This document shows, one piece after another, positions 1 through 12,220 of a stretch of DNA of 64,000 nucleotides. Source of the DNA: Chamaecrista fasciculata (taxonomy: Eukaryota > Streptophyta > Magnoliopsida > Fabales > Fabaceae); assembly GCA_003254925.1 (NCBI GenBank), contig QANZ01015968.1, positions 53,366 through 117,365 of the forward strand, read 5' to 3'. Below the pieces are notes generated by a model, which saw nothing but the letters and a program-made list of their open reading frames with translations, was not told the DNA's origin and searched no databases. The translations under genes and the position numbers were made by a program. Within the stretch, counting starts at the first letter, position 1, and each line of letters starts with the position of its first letter.

Positions 1-593
1 AAAATTTAAAACCCACCAGAAAATGCCCCAAATTTGCCGGAAATCGCCGAAAAACTCAAGAACTCATCCAAAAACCCTAATCCTCACTGAAATCTCACTC
101 AAATAATTGGGGTTTTTGGATGAGTTCTTGAGTTTCTGGGTGATTTTCATACGTTTTTCTGGCGAGTTTGGAACATTTTCTAGTGGATTTTATATTTTCT
201 GCATTTTCAGTTTTGGTCCCTCTTGCATTTGCTTTAATTTGTGTTGTTTTTGCATTTCTATTCCATTTCATGCATGAAGAATTCATGAATTAGGGACCAA
301 GATGTGTAAGATTTGAGAATCTTCAGAGATGTTCTTTCACTTTCATTTTGATAGTCAGAGACTAAAGTGAAAGGGATTTGAAGTTTTCAAGACTAAACTG
401 TAATTTAAAATGGACGGAGGACTAACGGTGGGAGGTTTTCAAAACAAATGGGACCAAAACTAAGACAAAAAAAAAAGATATAGGACTGATTTGGGACTTG
501 GAGCAAAGATACATGACCAAATTCGAAACATAAAAAGATATATGACTGATTTAGGACCTGGAGCAAAGTTATAGGACCAAATTCGCACTTTGG
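1..593. repeat. Foldback (long inverted repeat) element, left part cut by window edge
   Basis: The sequence folds on itself around position 115: the stretch from about 40 to 108 (aactcaagaactcatcc...) is the reverse complement of the stretch just right of it. The right arm continues to about 593 and ends in a form of gaccaaattcgcactttgg. The same family is present complete at 54769-55931, where both arms are seen, so only the right arm and a short part of the left arm are inside this window. No coding capacity; short open frames here are products of the inverted repeat. Confidence 0.6.
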
Positions 594-2328
594 TCTATTA
601 TATATAATATAATATTAGAGTGTGTCAAATAAAAGTCCCACATTATCTAACTTACATGAGCCAAAAGTATATATATTAAGATGTGAAAAGAGGGGGTAAC
701 CAAGTAGAGATGAAGGAGGGTCTCGCGCACACAAGCATGAGCCATTGGTGGGCAATTGTAGTTGAAAACAGACGATTTCTCCCTCCGCCTGCGTGTGTAG
801 ACAAGGGCACCTAGTCTTTTTATAAAAGATCAATTTTATATTTGTCAATATTATTTTCTGATATTTATAGCTTACCTGAAACTTCCCCTTTTATGATGGT
901 TTAAATTTTGAGTGGTTACATATTAGAAAACAATAACATTTAAATTGTGTTGATGAGATTTAAAATATGTTTATGAATAGTTAAAATAATTTAATATGTG
1001 ATTAAATTGTTATTGTTTTAATGACTCATAAAAGAGTTGTTAAAGAAAAGTTGAATATAACTTTGAGGCAAATAACAACCATAAATCTTTCTTGAAGCCA
1101 TTTATCACACTGGTATTCAAATAAATTTCTTCACTAATAACACACATGGCAATAAGAAGGGTTAAATACTTAAATCAGTAAAATAATATATCAATACAAT
1201 ATCTTTACAAGAAACCAACAACCAATAACATATGCAACAAGCAAGATTGATGATAGTGTGAATTGTGAATTTGTGATAGATATATATCGTGTGCGACTAT
1301 GGATTAACTATAGAAAGCCTTTGGAAAATCTCATTTTCATGACGATTGTGTCTGGAAATTAGAAGCAAGTTGAAAAGTTAATCTAAGTTTATGCATTTTT
1401 TTAGTTATAACTTAATACATTAATTATGCTCATGACTGTGAAGGATTGCAAGAAATTGTAGTTTACATTATTGCACATGCCTCTTAAATTTTGTGTAACA
1501 CCACGAAATAATGAAAGGCAGTGGCACCATCAATTCTGGTAAAAGCAAAAAAAAATAAAATAAATAAAAGTACTAATTTCATCTCCAATCTTTACACCAA
1601 TTGTCAATTTTGTTCCCAATTTTTTTTTTTGCAATCAATTTTGTCCCCAATGTGTTACATTTTGGCATTTTTATCCCCTGCTCTTATTTCAGCCAAATAT
1701 TAACGACATAATCTATGTGGCTAATGATATGTAATGTAAAATTGATAGAAAAAAAACTTAAATCCTAACTCAGATTGAAAAGTAGGATGTAGTCTATCGT
1801 TAATTTATTGAAAGAAGTTTATCAAAGGATAAAATTTAACAAAATATAAAACATTAAGAATGAAATTGATAGAAAAAAAATTAGGAATAAAATTAACAAT
1901 TAGTGTAAAAATGGGAAAACATCAGTACTTTTGCCAAAACAAAAATATAAGTCACAATCAAAAAATGGCCATCACGTGCTCCATCACTCTGCCAAATTAA
2001 ATGAGGTTGCTCACAAAATTTATGTCAACATGTATTATTAAAAGATCAACAAAATTTATGTCAATCGAAGTAATATATTAACAAAATTATAATATGAAAT
2101 AGAAATAAATATCAGTGATTTAAAAATCAAATATACTGGATGGATCGAGATATAAAAGAAGAGTGGTTTGAGTAACAAAAAGAACAATTCAATTATTACC
2201 AAAAAAAAAAAAGAACAGTTCAATTGTAATTAAATTAATTATTGTTTTGGATTGGAGGTGACTTGGACAAAATTGAGAAAAACCAAATTGGATCGAGGAA
2301 AAGGAAATAAAAAACAAAAGGAATATAA
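594..2328. other. AT-rich intergenic DNA without a recognisable gene
   Basis: I see no protein family and no RNA gene here. A short reverse-strand open frame at 615-848 shows no recognisable domain. Around 1538-1937 there is a MITE-like block whose ends read ggtaaaag and cttttgcc in inverted orientation, with a weakly inverted interior containing text such as 'caattttgtccccaat' and its decayed complement. The rest is simple AT-rich sequence. Confidence 0.4.
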
Positions 2329-3660
2329 TGTCGGCTGAATCCTACCATATTCCATCATTATTTTTAATGATGTTTTAGAACATTTTATACTCATTTAGAA
2401 TTCAATTGCAGGCATTTATGATTTTTTATGATGAAATATGATATTTTCAGGTTTAGTGCTTAATTGGACTATTTTGTGATTAATTGTGTGATTTCTCTCG
2501 AGTTTGATATTTATAATTGTTTGATCCTTTTTTATCTTGAGAGTTAACATAGTTTTTGGTGTCTTTGATAGGTTTGAATGAAGTCCGAAGCATGGGAAGC
2601 CTCAAGAAAGAGCTAAGGATATAAGAAAATGAGTCAAGGACTAAATCAAAATTATTTGATGCAAATTGAGGACTTCGCCACTTACTCGCCAGTTTACATA
2701 TAAGTGGCGAGTAAGTGGCAACTTCTGCGCAGTATTTTTAATTATCAAGCCCAAGTCCGTTTCTCGATGGATTTGACCCGTTCCAATTGGGGATGATCTG
2801 AATTTCATATATTATTCGTTCTTAGGGAAATTTCCGGAGGGAAGTAGCCATTGAGAAACACTTTACATCATCTCCTTCATCCCCTCTCTTCTCCCACCTT
2901 CATCCATGGCTCTTTTGGAGGTTAGGAGGCTTGTTGAAGCCGAATTTCTCACTATGAGCAGCTAAATTCCACCCAGAGGAGGATTGGAGGGGACCCGAGC
3001 TTGGTTCTACACTTAGGGAGTTTTACTTTACTCTTTTTATAATTTTATATTAGGGTTTGAGTTTTTCTTGGTTAGAGAACTTGTAATTCTAATATTGATT
3101 ATGAATTTGAGATTGAATTTTGGATTCTGATATATATATTGATTATTCTTGTCTTGATTATAATCCTTTCGGATATGTTGTAGTTGGTTTGACTAATAAT
3201 TGAAATAAGTTTCTCTTTGATAACTTAGTCTGAGTTATAGAGTTGTCTGAATTCTTGATTTTATCTCGTCATTAGCTTCAATTATCTTGATTATGGTTAT
3301 AATTGAGTTAATTGCTATGTTTAACAGTAGTTAGACAACTTTAGTAAATGGTTTGTTAAGTAATTACTCTAATCTTTATAAGTCAGGAAGGTTGAATTCG
3401 ATTCCTCCATTGGGTGTTTCCGTCAATAAGTGTCTTATTTATCTTTATCGCATTTGTTTATCTTTTTATTTATAATAAAAAATCCCAAAATATTTTATCC
3501 TTTAAGTTTAGTTTATGTTTTCCCACAAGATGTTTGATAAATTGCTCCAATAAATATTCAAATCATTATAAGTGTGCTTTGTTTATCGTGTTTCCATTTG
3601 AGGCTCCGAGAGAGAGAAAGACAACTTAGGTTGATACGCCTTACGACGGGCGCGGTCAAT
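2329..3660. repeat. Possible degraded LTR-retrotransposon fragment
   Basis: This stretch has the style of a plant retrotransposon LTR or leader: no long ORF, a slightly more GC-rich middle (about 2580-2990) and AT-rich flanks. I could not find paired terminal repeats or a target duplication, so the call is only an impression. A perfect 15-bp hairpin (arms 2677-2691 and 2705-2719, gccacttactcgcca / tggcgagtaagtggc) lies inside it. The ORF at 3414-3629 is low-complexity and unrecognised. Confidence 0.25.
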
Positions 3661-3902
3661 CATTCATATCATAAACCAATGTTATTATTATTTTCTTATA
3701 ATATTTAAAATTTTGTCTCAACTAACTTAGATTCGACCCATATTACACTCGGGTGATTACGATAAAAGAATCTTTTAATAAGATTATTCGTATTTATAAC
3801 CAAATCATTTATCAATGAACCTCTTATTAGTTGCATTCCTCGATTTTTTTTCTAACCAGATAAGTTTTGAAATAATAAAATATTTCATTTACATATTTAA
3901 TA

Positions 3903-6115
3903 TGTAACATCCCAAAAATTAAATAATATATATATATATATAAAGAGATACATATAGGATATTTTTATATTTTTATATATGTTTGGACGGATGAAATCAA
4001 GACCATGTTTTAACTTTTGGTTAGTTCATTAAACCAATTAGCATTAGGTCTATGGGATATTATGGCTCCGTTCGTTTGCGCTTATAATAAAATCTGCTCT
4101 AATTATAATTAGAGTATGATTATATCAAAGTTGATTATTTGTGTATTGGTGTTTGGATGAAAGTTGATTATTTGATGTGAAATTATTGAAATGGGTATGT
4201 AATGATTGTTGTTGGTAGATAGAAGAGTAAGGAAATTGATAAATTGTATAGGGGTAGAAATGAAAGAAAAAGTTGGAAAAAGTAGGAAAAAGTAAGATGT
4301 GATTTGATTATAATCAAAGTGTGTTTGGATGTGATTGTTGCTTTTAAAAAAATCAGATTTTGTCATTGTTTGCCTTGAGAATAGTGAAAATATGATTATA
4401 ATCATAAGCAACTTGTGAGGTGCTTATTTGGTTTGGTTGACCATTCTATTTTTGCCTCCGAAATGGTGGACCAAAAGGACTAAAGTGTAGTAATCAGGCC
4501 CCGACATTCGGTGGACTATCAAAAAAATGGTCCACCGTTTGGCACAAGATGAGAGAGAATGTAAAAAAACATTCTGGACCCCCAAAAAAAAAATTCAATG
4601 CGGCTCATTTCAGATATTCGGTCGACCATTTTTTGCATCGGCGGACCGAACGTCGGGCCTGATAGCATTCTCAGGTTGAAATTCGGTCAACCATTTTTTG
4701 CATCGGTGGACCGAACGTCGGGCCTGATATCATTCTCAAGTTGATACTCGGTCCACCGTTGACAGAATCGATCGACCATTTCAGGTAAATTACTATTTTA
4801 GCCTTGTGAAGTGTGATTAAATATATTAAAGTATAGGTAATTATATGTATATATAAGGGTATAAGTGTAATTGGGTGTGTTTGATTGTAAAAAAATCAAG
4901 ATCATAATTTAATAAAAAAAACGTAAACAAATATGTTTATTACGATTATCAGAGCAGATTATAATATGTATATGTGAATGAAGATAGATGAGAACACGTT
5001 GCCCAATCTTTGTTTTGGTTTTGGTCTTGGTCATAACAAAAAGGCTATATGTGTTTGTGTAAGAAGAAGGAAGTGCCACGTTTTTGTCTTATGTGTTTGT
5101 GGAAAATTAGAGAAGAGGACGTAGGAATTTGGAAAGGGAGGTGAAGGCCATGTGTATGCATATAAGATCGCTAAATTATAATATTATATTATGTGTGTGA
5201 TATGTGTGAGTAAAAGAAATGGTATATGTGGAATGTATTTTGGTGTATAAATAGACGAGATGGAAAGATTGAGAAATTGAAGGAAAGAGAGTAAGAGGGA
5301 TCAGCCGAGAGTGTGATGGAAATAGTGGAAGAGAGAAAGACAAAAAATAATGATGAATTGAGGAAACAATGAAGGACATACGATGGATTTGAAGAAATTA
5401 GATAGGAAATGGATTCATTTTCTATTTTAATTTTGTATAAGTTTACTTATATTTTATATGAATATGTTATAATAATGTTTTATCTCAAATTCAGTAGTAT
5501 GGATTATGAGAAATGACCATCTCTCAGTAGTTAAGTATGTGATCTCAAAATGACGGAGAGATATAATCATTGATAAAGAATGTGATCTCGAAATATGACG
5601 GAGATATGATCCAAGGGAGGTGATCTCAAGAGATATGATCATTGGTAAGGAAAGTAATCTCTATGGTATTCTGTTTGGATCCGTATAGGGGACGCCCCGA
5701 TATATATACGGCCTCCATTCAAGTATGTATAATGGATTTATGTGTTTGAGCTTGAGAATATGTTCTGAATGAATATAATTATGTGACTTATACAGTTCGA
5801 CTCATCATATAATATTTTTAACTTGTTTTCTTTTTTACTGAGGATTTTTACTCTTATTCATGATGTATCCAGATTAATAGGTTGATGAATCACGGCTTAG
5901 CTTCTATCTTGTAAAAGTCAGTTCTTGAAGAAAATGTGGCGTAGATGGAGTCTTAATGAAAATCTAAGGAGTTTTAGTTTAACTAAGAATAATTTATGTG
6001 CCAATAATTATGTTGTAAAATTTCACATTAATGATATTATTTAATAATTTTTATTAATAAATGGAGTTTTATTTGAGAATTTTAATAATATTTAATTTAA
6101 AGTGAGGGTGTTACA
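3903..6115. mobile_element. Probable solo LTR (TGTAACATCCC...GGGTGTTACA), Gypsy-like ends
   Basis: The block begins TGTAACATCCC and ends GGGTGTTACA. These perfect TG...CA inverted termini are of the kind found on LTRs of several plant Gypsy families. Flanks are taata on the left and taaaa on the right, compatible with a 5-bp duplication carrying one change. No gag or pol is present, so a solo LTR formed by LTR-LTR recombination is the simplest reading. It contains an internal insertion-like block (about 4066-4965) and a 65-bp tandem repeat. A small terminal inverted repeat transposon is the alternative. Confidence 0.5.
4616..4760. repeat. 65-bp direct tandem repeat, two copies plus a partial third
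   Basis: Copy 1 is 4616-4680, copy 2 is 4681-4745, and a diverged third begins at 4746. Each carries attcggtc(g/a)acc and a ggaccgaacgtcgggcct core. The units contain short palindromes such as ggtcgacc. The repeat lies inside the putative solo LTR at 3903-6115, in the part that looks like a secondary insertion. Its GC content is well above that of its surroundings. Confidence 0.7.
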
Positions 6116-6941
6116 TAAAATATCATCAGTTAACTACTGATTTAATTGATTAAACTGTTCTATATATCCATAACTCGACATTTTTTTTAATAATTAGTCT
6201 AATTTTTAACATATGAATAAAATAATTAAGTTATTAAATGGATAATTCATTATTCAAATTTATGCAAAAACAGTTACTCTGTTTTTTATGCCAAAATTTG
6301 GTTCTATATATATTTTTTTCCAATTCTTATATTTTTTTTGTTGTATTTTGGTCCTATATCTTTAAGTCAGGTCCCAATTTGGTCCCATATTTTTTCTATT
6401 GCAGATTTGGTCTCATATCTTTGGATCATGTGTAGAATTGGTCTCATATCTTTGATTTAGATGTAGAATTGGTCTTATATTTTTGGATCATCATGTGTAA
6501 AATTGGTTTCATATCTTTAAATCAAGTAGAACTAATGTTGAAATCTTTTGCAAAGATATGAGACTAACTTGACCAAAAGATGAGATAAAAAATGATATAG
6601 GACCAAATTGAGACCTTTTGCTAAGATATGAAACTAAAAGTGCAACAAAAAAAATATAGTACCAAATTGAGAACTGAGCAAAAGATATGAGACTAAATAT
6701 ATCCTTTAACCTTTTTCTTTTAATATTTTCATAATTTATTTAATTTTTTTAACATAATAATAAAAGAAAAGACTTTAAGGATATAGGGCAAAACGCAGTA
6801 TTTAGTTGTTAATTAGAATACATACATTGCCATAGCCAACCAACCACTCTTGTTCACAATACAAGTTTCATTTCTCAACTAACATATTTTGCAAAGTGTA
6901 CTACACACTTACCAGTCAGAAAGCATTAGAAAAACCAAAAG
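6116..6941. repeat. Foldback MITE remnant and upstream region of the L18a-like gene
   Basis: Positions about 6250-6706 form an imperfect inverted repeat. The left side repeats phrases like 'ttggtctcatatctttg', and the right side carries the complement ('caaaagatatgagac'). This 'tttggtc' style of foldback recurs many times in the window. The remaining 235 bases (6707-6941) upstream of the next start codon should hold its promoter and 5' UTR. I do not see a convincing TATA box at a typical distance. Confidence 0.45.
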
Positions 6942-9900
6942 ATGAGTGAACCACATCACTATGGCACATTCCAGCCTGTCAAGAACTACCCTTCAGCGCC
7001 GCCGGAGCCGCCACCGCCACCGCCAACCACCTTCCCACAGCCTGTTCCACCGCCGGGTGCCGCCGAGCCACCACCTCCGCCGCCGCCGGGTGCTCCTTAC
7101 TATGTTCAAAGCTACCAAGCCGTTCCGGGTATGGCTAATAATAAGAATAATGTAAATTAACATGTATATATTGGTGGTTTTAGTCTTTTGGGTAGGGAAG
7201 TACTACATGACATTGTGTTTTTCGATTTCAATTATTATAATAATTCTTTAATGGTGGTTTTTCTTTATACTATATCACTACAGCTCTAGTCAAGCAAGTG
7301 GAATTTTTCTTTACTACAGTTATCAATTTTTAAAGATCCCCAAATATGATTTTTCTTTTTTTTGTCAAAGTCGATTCCCAGATATCATTTTAGCCTTGTT
7401 CTGTTCATGGATGTGCATGAAGAGACACTCAATTTCAATTTCCAGTCAGTACATTATGATACAAATTAGGTCTGAATTTTTATATATAAAATTTTAGGTC
7501 AAAACCTCAAATTAGTCCCAAATGTATGGGGTGAATTTTTTTTGGTCATAGGGTGAATTTCAAATTAATCCTAAATGTTTAATTTGTTTCAAATTGGTCA
7601 AACATATTTTCATAATTATTCAAATTGGTCTTAAACTTATTTTCCGGGTCGTGATTTGACCTCATTTGCTAATGATCTCAACCGGATAGGGAAAGAACTC
7701 TTCAAGAATTAACACAGTTTTGAAATTGTCGCGTTTGAATTTGAAATGAGAAAGATATGATTAACTTCACTTGTTTAACTGTAAAGCAAAACAACCCACT
7801 TTCAAGATTTAATTTGACTTCGTTTGTTGGCGGTTCTAACTTGATAGAGAAAGTATTTGTCAAAAGTAACTTGTAATTAACTCTGGACTCGTCGTCTCTG
7901 AACTTAAAACGAAATAGATATGACTACATATTCATTAGTTTCGAACCAATTTGAGAAATTATAAAAATATATAAGATTAATCTGAAATGAATTTGAGGTT
8001 TTGACCTAAAATTTATTATATTTTTGTTGCAAGGTTCATATCAATCAAAATAACAAGTTTTTTCTAATTGTATGAATCATATTTATGATTAAAAGGAAAG
8101 AATCTCGCGATAGAAATATAATGGTTAAAGGGTCATTTTGGTCCTAAATGTATGCCTTAATGTTCATTTTGGTCTATTATGTTTCAAAATGTTCAAATTA
8201 GTCCTAAATGTTGGTAAAATGATTCATTTTGGTCATAAATGTTGGTAAAATGTTTCATATTGGTCCTAAACTATTGAATTTTGTCATATTTATCTCATCT
8301 CTCATTTCAAGTTCACAAGACTTGTTAAGAGGAACTCATAGCTCTGAATTCACCGCACTCAAATTTTAAACGAGGGAAATATGATCAACTTTGCTCGTTT
8401 GACCATGAAACGAGCAATTTACTTCTAGGACCGATTTGACCTCGTTTGTTGACGACCTCAACTGGACAGAAAAATAACTATTCGAGAAAAATACATAGCT
8501 GTAAACTCATCACGTTTGAACTTGAAACAAGTCATATTCAATAGTTTGGGACCAAAATGAAACATTTTGCAAACATTTAGGACCAATTTGTACATTTTGA
8601 AACATAATGGACCAAAACGAACATTAGGACATACATTTAGGACTAAAATGACTTTTTAACTAAATATAAATAACTTCGTTTAAGTTTAATTTGTTTCCTT
8701 ATAAATTACAAGGTTTTGTTTATGACGTTAATTGTTGTTCAGGATATCCAGTCGCTGAAGGAAGACCTGTGAGACAACGTAGACTTCGTTGCTGTGGTCT
8801 CGGTTGTGGTTGGTTCCTGTAAGTAAAATTTTCAAAGCTTTTCAGTTTAGTCCCTGAATTATTCTGCCTTCCTCTGTTTTTCAATGCTTTTTAGACATTC
8901 ACGTACATGTGCTTTTTAGACATTCTGTTTTGTGGGTTATGCTCTACAATCTTGATCTATTTTGTTCTTATGTTAGGAAAATATTCTTGGATTTCTATTG
9001 TTAATTTTTGCCTTGCAATCTTTGATTTGGTACTACATGAACAAAAGAGAATGGTGAAACGGTAATTATATCCCATAGGCATAGCTATGGATGGTAATGA
9101 ACTAATGATTATGGAATAGGACAATTTTTTAAAATTTTTTTTTTCAAGTATATATGGTTACAATAGTCAATAACAACTATTTAAATAAATTAATGAATAA
9201 TGGACTTAATGATTAATATAAATTAAAGGTCAAAGTACATTTTTTTGTCTTATTTTTTTTTGTCCAGGTCTCAATTTAATTCTGTAGTTTTTTCTGTTAT
9301 ACTTTTGGTCTCATATCTTTTACTTAGGTCTCAATTTAATTATGTATTTTTTCCGTTACACTTTTGGTCTCATATATTTTGGTTAGGTTGTAGATTTGAG
9401 CTCATATTTTTACAAAAGGTTCCAGATTATAAGACTAAGGTTGAAACTTTTTGCAAAGACATGAGATATAGGACTAATAGTGCACTTTGACCTAAGTAAA
9501 TATGATACCAAAAGTGCAACAAAAGATATGATACCAAAAAAGATATAAGATCAATTAGGCATTTAATCAAAAGATATGATACCAAAAGTGATAAAAAAAA
9601 AACAGACCCAAATTAAGATCCAAACAAAAGATATAGGACTAATATTACACCTAAGTAAATATTGATCAAAACCCAAACTATACAAGTTCAAATATGTAAG
9701 CGTAGATTTCCACCAAAAAAGAAATATTTAAGCGTAGATATTGTTTGCCTTTTGTGCATCAAACATAATAAAACAGTTGGACTAATGAAACAAATTAAAA
9801 TAGTTTCACGTTTATCACTTGAGAGAAATTGTAAAAGATTTGGCCATTGCAAGAGAGTGAGATAGACCCTTTTGAATTACTTTAGTTTGTAAATATGTAT

Positions 9901-11463
9901 GTCTTAAATTTGTCTCTTTTACGTGAAGGTTCATAATAGGTTTCTTGCTTGTTGCTATCCCATGGTATGTTGGAGTAATCATTCTGATCTGTTCAAGAGT
10001 AGACTACCGAGAGAAACCTGGCTTCATTGCTTGTTCAATTGCTGTAAGTCATTCTTTCTTTCTATTTTCATTTGTGATTTTGAATGTTTGACAAACGAGT
10101 ATTTTTTTTTTTAAAAGTGAGTTGGTAAAGTAATAAAGAATTTTTTTTATATAGTTAGAAATTATAGATAAATTTTTGATTAAATTTTCTTTTAAAAAGT
10201 GAATAATTGTTTTTCTCTTTGTCGACTGACTTACTATGATACATGTGAGAGAGAAATAGTCAATCTCAACAATTCAAGTTGAAAATAACATCAGAAACCA
10301 GACGAAATCATATTTTGCACTAACGATGGAACAAATGTAAAAGTTTGAAGATAAAAATGAAACAAAAAATAATTTTAGTACCATAATGAAACTGATTTCA
10401 TAGTTTGAGGAGAAAAATATTATTTGAGCTTAAAAAAAATTTAGGCGAAAACCTCATTTTGGTCTATAATGTTTAACCTACATTCCATTGTGGTCCTGAG
10501 TATTTTTTTGTTCCGTTTTGATCATTAACCTTTTCCTATAGTTCTATTTTACTCCTTAATAAATTCCATGTTGGTCCTAATAAAGTTCTGAATAAAATAT
10601 GGTTATATCTTTATCGTTTCAAGTCTATCTGAATGTGATAAAATTAGAGTTACAAGTTCCTTTTAATGAATTCTTTCTCTACCTAATTAGGATTGTCGAC
10701 AAATAAGGTCAAATTGAGTCTAAATGAGCTAAAAGGTGGGTTACTCGTTTTGTAAAGTTGGTCATATATACCTATCTAGTTTCAAGTAAAAATGTGACAA
10801 AATGAGAGCTTGAGTTACTCCTGGTGAGTTATTTCTATGCTCATTTCGAGTCGTCGGCAAATGAAGTCATATAATACTCCAAAAGTTAATTTAATTTGAT
10901 CAAAATACCAATATTAACTTTTGAAATACTATTTTACCTCGTTTGCAGACAACCCTATCTAGACAGAGAAAGAACTTGTTCAGATTAACCCGTAACTTCG
11001 ATTTTGTCTCATTCAGATTTGAAACGAGAAAGAGTTGACCAACTTAATGAAATGAGTGCTCACTTTATAATTAGGGCTTGATTTTATGTCCAATTTGATC
11101 TTGTTTGTCAACAATCTCAACTAGGAAAAGAAGCAATTGGTCAAGCGTAACTTGTTTTGATTTTATAGCATTCCAACTCTAAACAAAAGAGATATATTAT
11201 CGTATTCAGTAGTAGTCAGTGACCAAAACAGAGAATTGTCGAAAATCTTAAGGACCAAAATGGAAAAAAAAATTAAGGAGAAAAATAAAATTTAAGATAA
11301 ACATTAAGAATGAAAATGAAGTTTTAACCAAAGTTATATTACATAAAAGAGTATTTTCAATTTGACCAAATTGACTCTCAGTTTAATGAAACTGGATTTG
11401 CAGGCTGCTGTTGCTACAGCTGCTATCATTCTTGGTGCCACAAAGGGAGCTCATTTGTGGTAA
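6942..11463 (+). CDS. 60S ribosomal protein L18a-like (proline-rich two-helix membrane) protein, 4 exons
   Basis: Exons by GT-AG signals and reading frame: 6942-7128, 8743-8818, 9929-10043, 11404-11463, giving about 145 aa with no stop or frameshift. The N-terminus (residues 1-55) is rich in Pro and Tyr (YGTFQPV, then poly-Pro runs). It is followed by YQAVPGYPVAEGRPVR, a Cys/Gly patch (CCGLGCGW), a hydrophobic helix containing AIPWYVG, the motif RVDYREKPG and a second short hydrophobic helix. This order is diagnostic of the plant family annotated '60S ribosomal protein L18a-like', which is not the ribosomal subunit itself. Its biochemical role is not established; membrane location is inferred from the helices. 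The start ATG precedes MSEPHHYGTFQ, as in relatives. All three introns contain repeat insertions. The splice junctions preserve phase, and I consider the gene intact. Confidence 0.88.
7497..8006. mobile_element. MULE-like foldback MITE in intron 1 of the L18a-like gene
   Basis: The ends are inverted repeats: ggtcaaaacctcaaatt at the left and the complement gaggttttgacc at the right. The flanks taaaatttta (left) and taaaattta (right) look like a roughly 9-bp target duplication with one inserted base, as expected for Mutator-like elements. The interior is non-coding. Confidence 0.6.
8123..8661. mobile_element. MULE-like MITE (GGTTAAAGGGTCATTTTGG family) in intron 1
   Basis: Left end ggttaaagggtcattttggt; right end is its inverted form ending aaaatgactttttaac. 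The flanking 9-mers are aaatataat (8114-8122) and aaatataaa (8662-8670), a 9-bp duplication with one change. Inverted arms include 'tttaggac' and 'ggtcctaaat' phrases. A second copy of the family lies at 28542-28976 with a perfect 9-bp duplication. Confidence 0.75.
9228..9660. repeat. Foldback MITE remnant in intron 2 of the L18a-like gene
   Basis: The left end ggtcaaagtacattttt pairs with gtgcactttgacc ending at 9492. The block continues with diverged tandem-like material to about 9660, where 'cctaagtaaatat' recurs. The flank 9-mers taaattaaa and taagtaaat match only in part, so boundaries are approximate. Confidence 0.45.
10443..11334. repeat. Foldback repeat filling intron 3 of the L18a-like gene
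   Basis: The left end ggcgaaaacctcattttggt matches, inverted, aaaatgaagttttaacc near 11334. The two halves repeat diverged phrases such as gagaaagaa, gacctcgtttg and their complements. It resembles the interiors of the MITEs at 7497-8006, 8123-8661 and 28977-30150, so this is one broad family. No clear target duplication was found. Confidence 0.45.
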
Positions 11464-12220
11464 TTGATGAGAGAGTTACGTGGCTATCATGTCCTTTACG
11501 CCTTACGGATTTTACAATGAAGCAAGACTTTTAGATGTATCTAATAAACATTCTAATATTTATGTACTTATTTTTAGACATTATTATAAAGAGTTAAAGT
11601 TCTTAATTCAGAGCTTTAATTCTTCACTATTATATCATAATTCGGTATTGTATATGGTTACCAAAAAGAAAAAGACTAAAATACACTTTGGTATCCTGTG
11701 ATTAAGATTGATTCCATTTTAGTGTTCTGAAAGACAAAACTTGACACTCTACTACCTTGAGATTTGCTCCATTACTGCTTTGGCCTCCTGTGGTCACTTT
11801 CCATCAGGATCTAACGGCAAATGATCCCATAAGATGCACGTGACCACCTTAAATTGCCTAAGACCTCCGAGCAAATTTTCTTTTGTGCGTTTAAGTTATA
11901 ACCAAAGGGATCAAAAAAAAAAAAAAGAGGAAACTAACGAGTGTATTATGTAACTTTACTCTTGAACTAAAAGTTAATTGAAATTAATTATAAAAGGGTC
12001 ATTAAAATTATAATCTTACAAAATCTTCTCCTTTTCATTTGGTTTCTTTTGAATAAGTTCTGATTTAATTACACTTTAACCCCAAAATTTTATCTAGAAT
12101 TCTCTGTTGATCATGTAATAAAATAATTTCGAGTAAGAAATAATAACTGATGGAGATAAAAAATTTAAAAATAAATTATAAATTCATAATCTACTCTTTA
12201 TAACGAATCTAACAATAAAA
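11464..12220. repeat. 3' UTR/flank plus one arm of a diverged MULE-type element
   Basis: From about 11687 to 12100 the sequence aligns by eye with the left arm of the element at 33504-35251. Shared features are a 'ggta(t/c)cctgtg' start, aggatctaacggcaaatg versus aggatttaacggcaaatg, 'gcgtttaag', 'aaagggatcaaa' and 'tctgatttaattacacttta'. The matching opposite arm is missing, probably removed together with the left end of the Gypsy-1 LTR that follows. No gene was seen; the ORF at 11480-11701 overlaps the 3' flank of the L18a-like gene and is unrecognised. Confidence 0.5.

Noticed and set aside
615..848. 77-codon minus-strand frame
   Set aside because: No domain, no splice context, lies in repeat-rich intergenic DNA; coding status not supported.
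3903..6115. Small ORFs (4109-4411, 5176-5379, 5454-5642) as genes
   Set aside because: Low-complexity translations in a probable solo LTR; no conserved motif.
6942..11463. Calling the first gene a ribosomal protein
   Set aside because: The database name says 'L18a-like', but the sequence is a proline-rich two-helix membrane protein with no ribosomal L18a domain.
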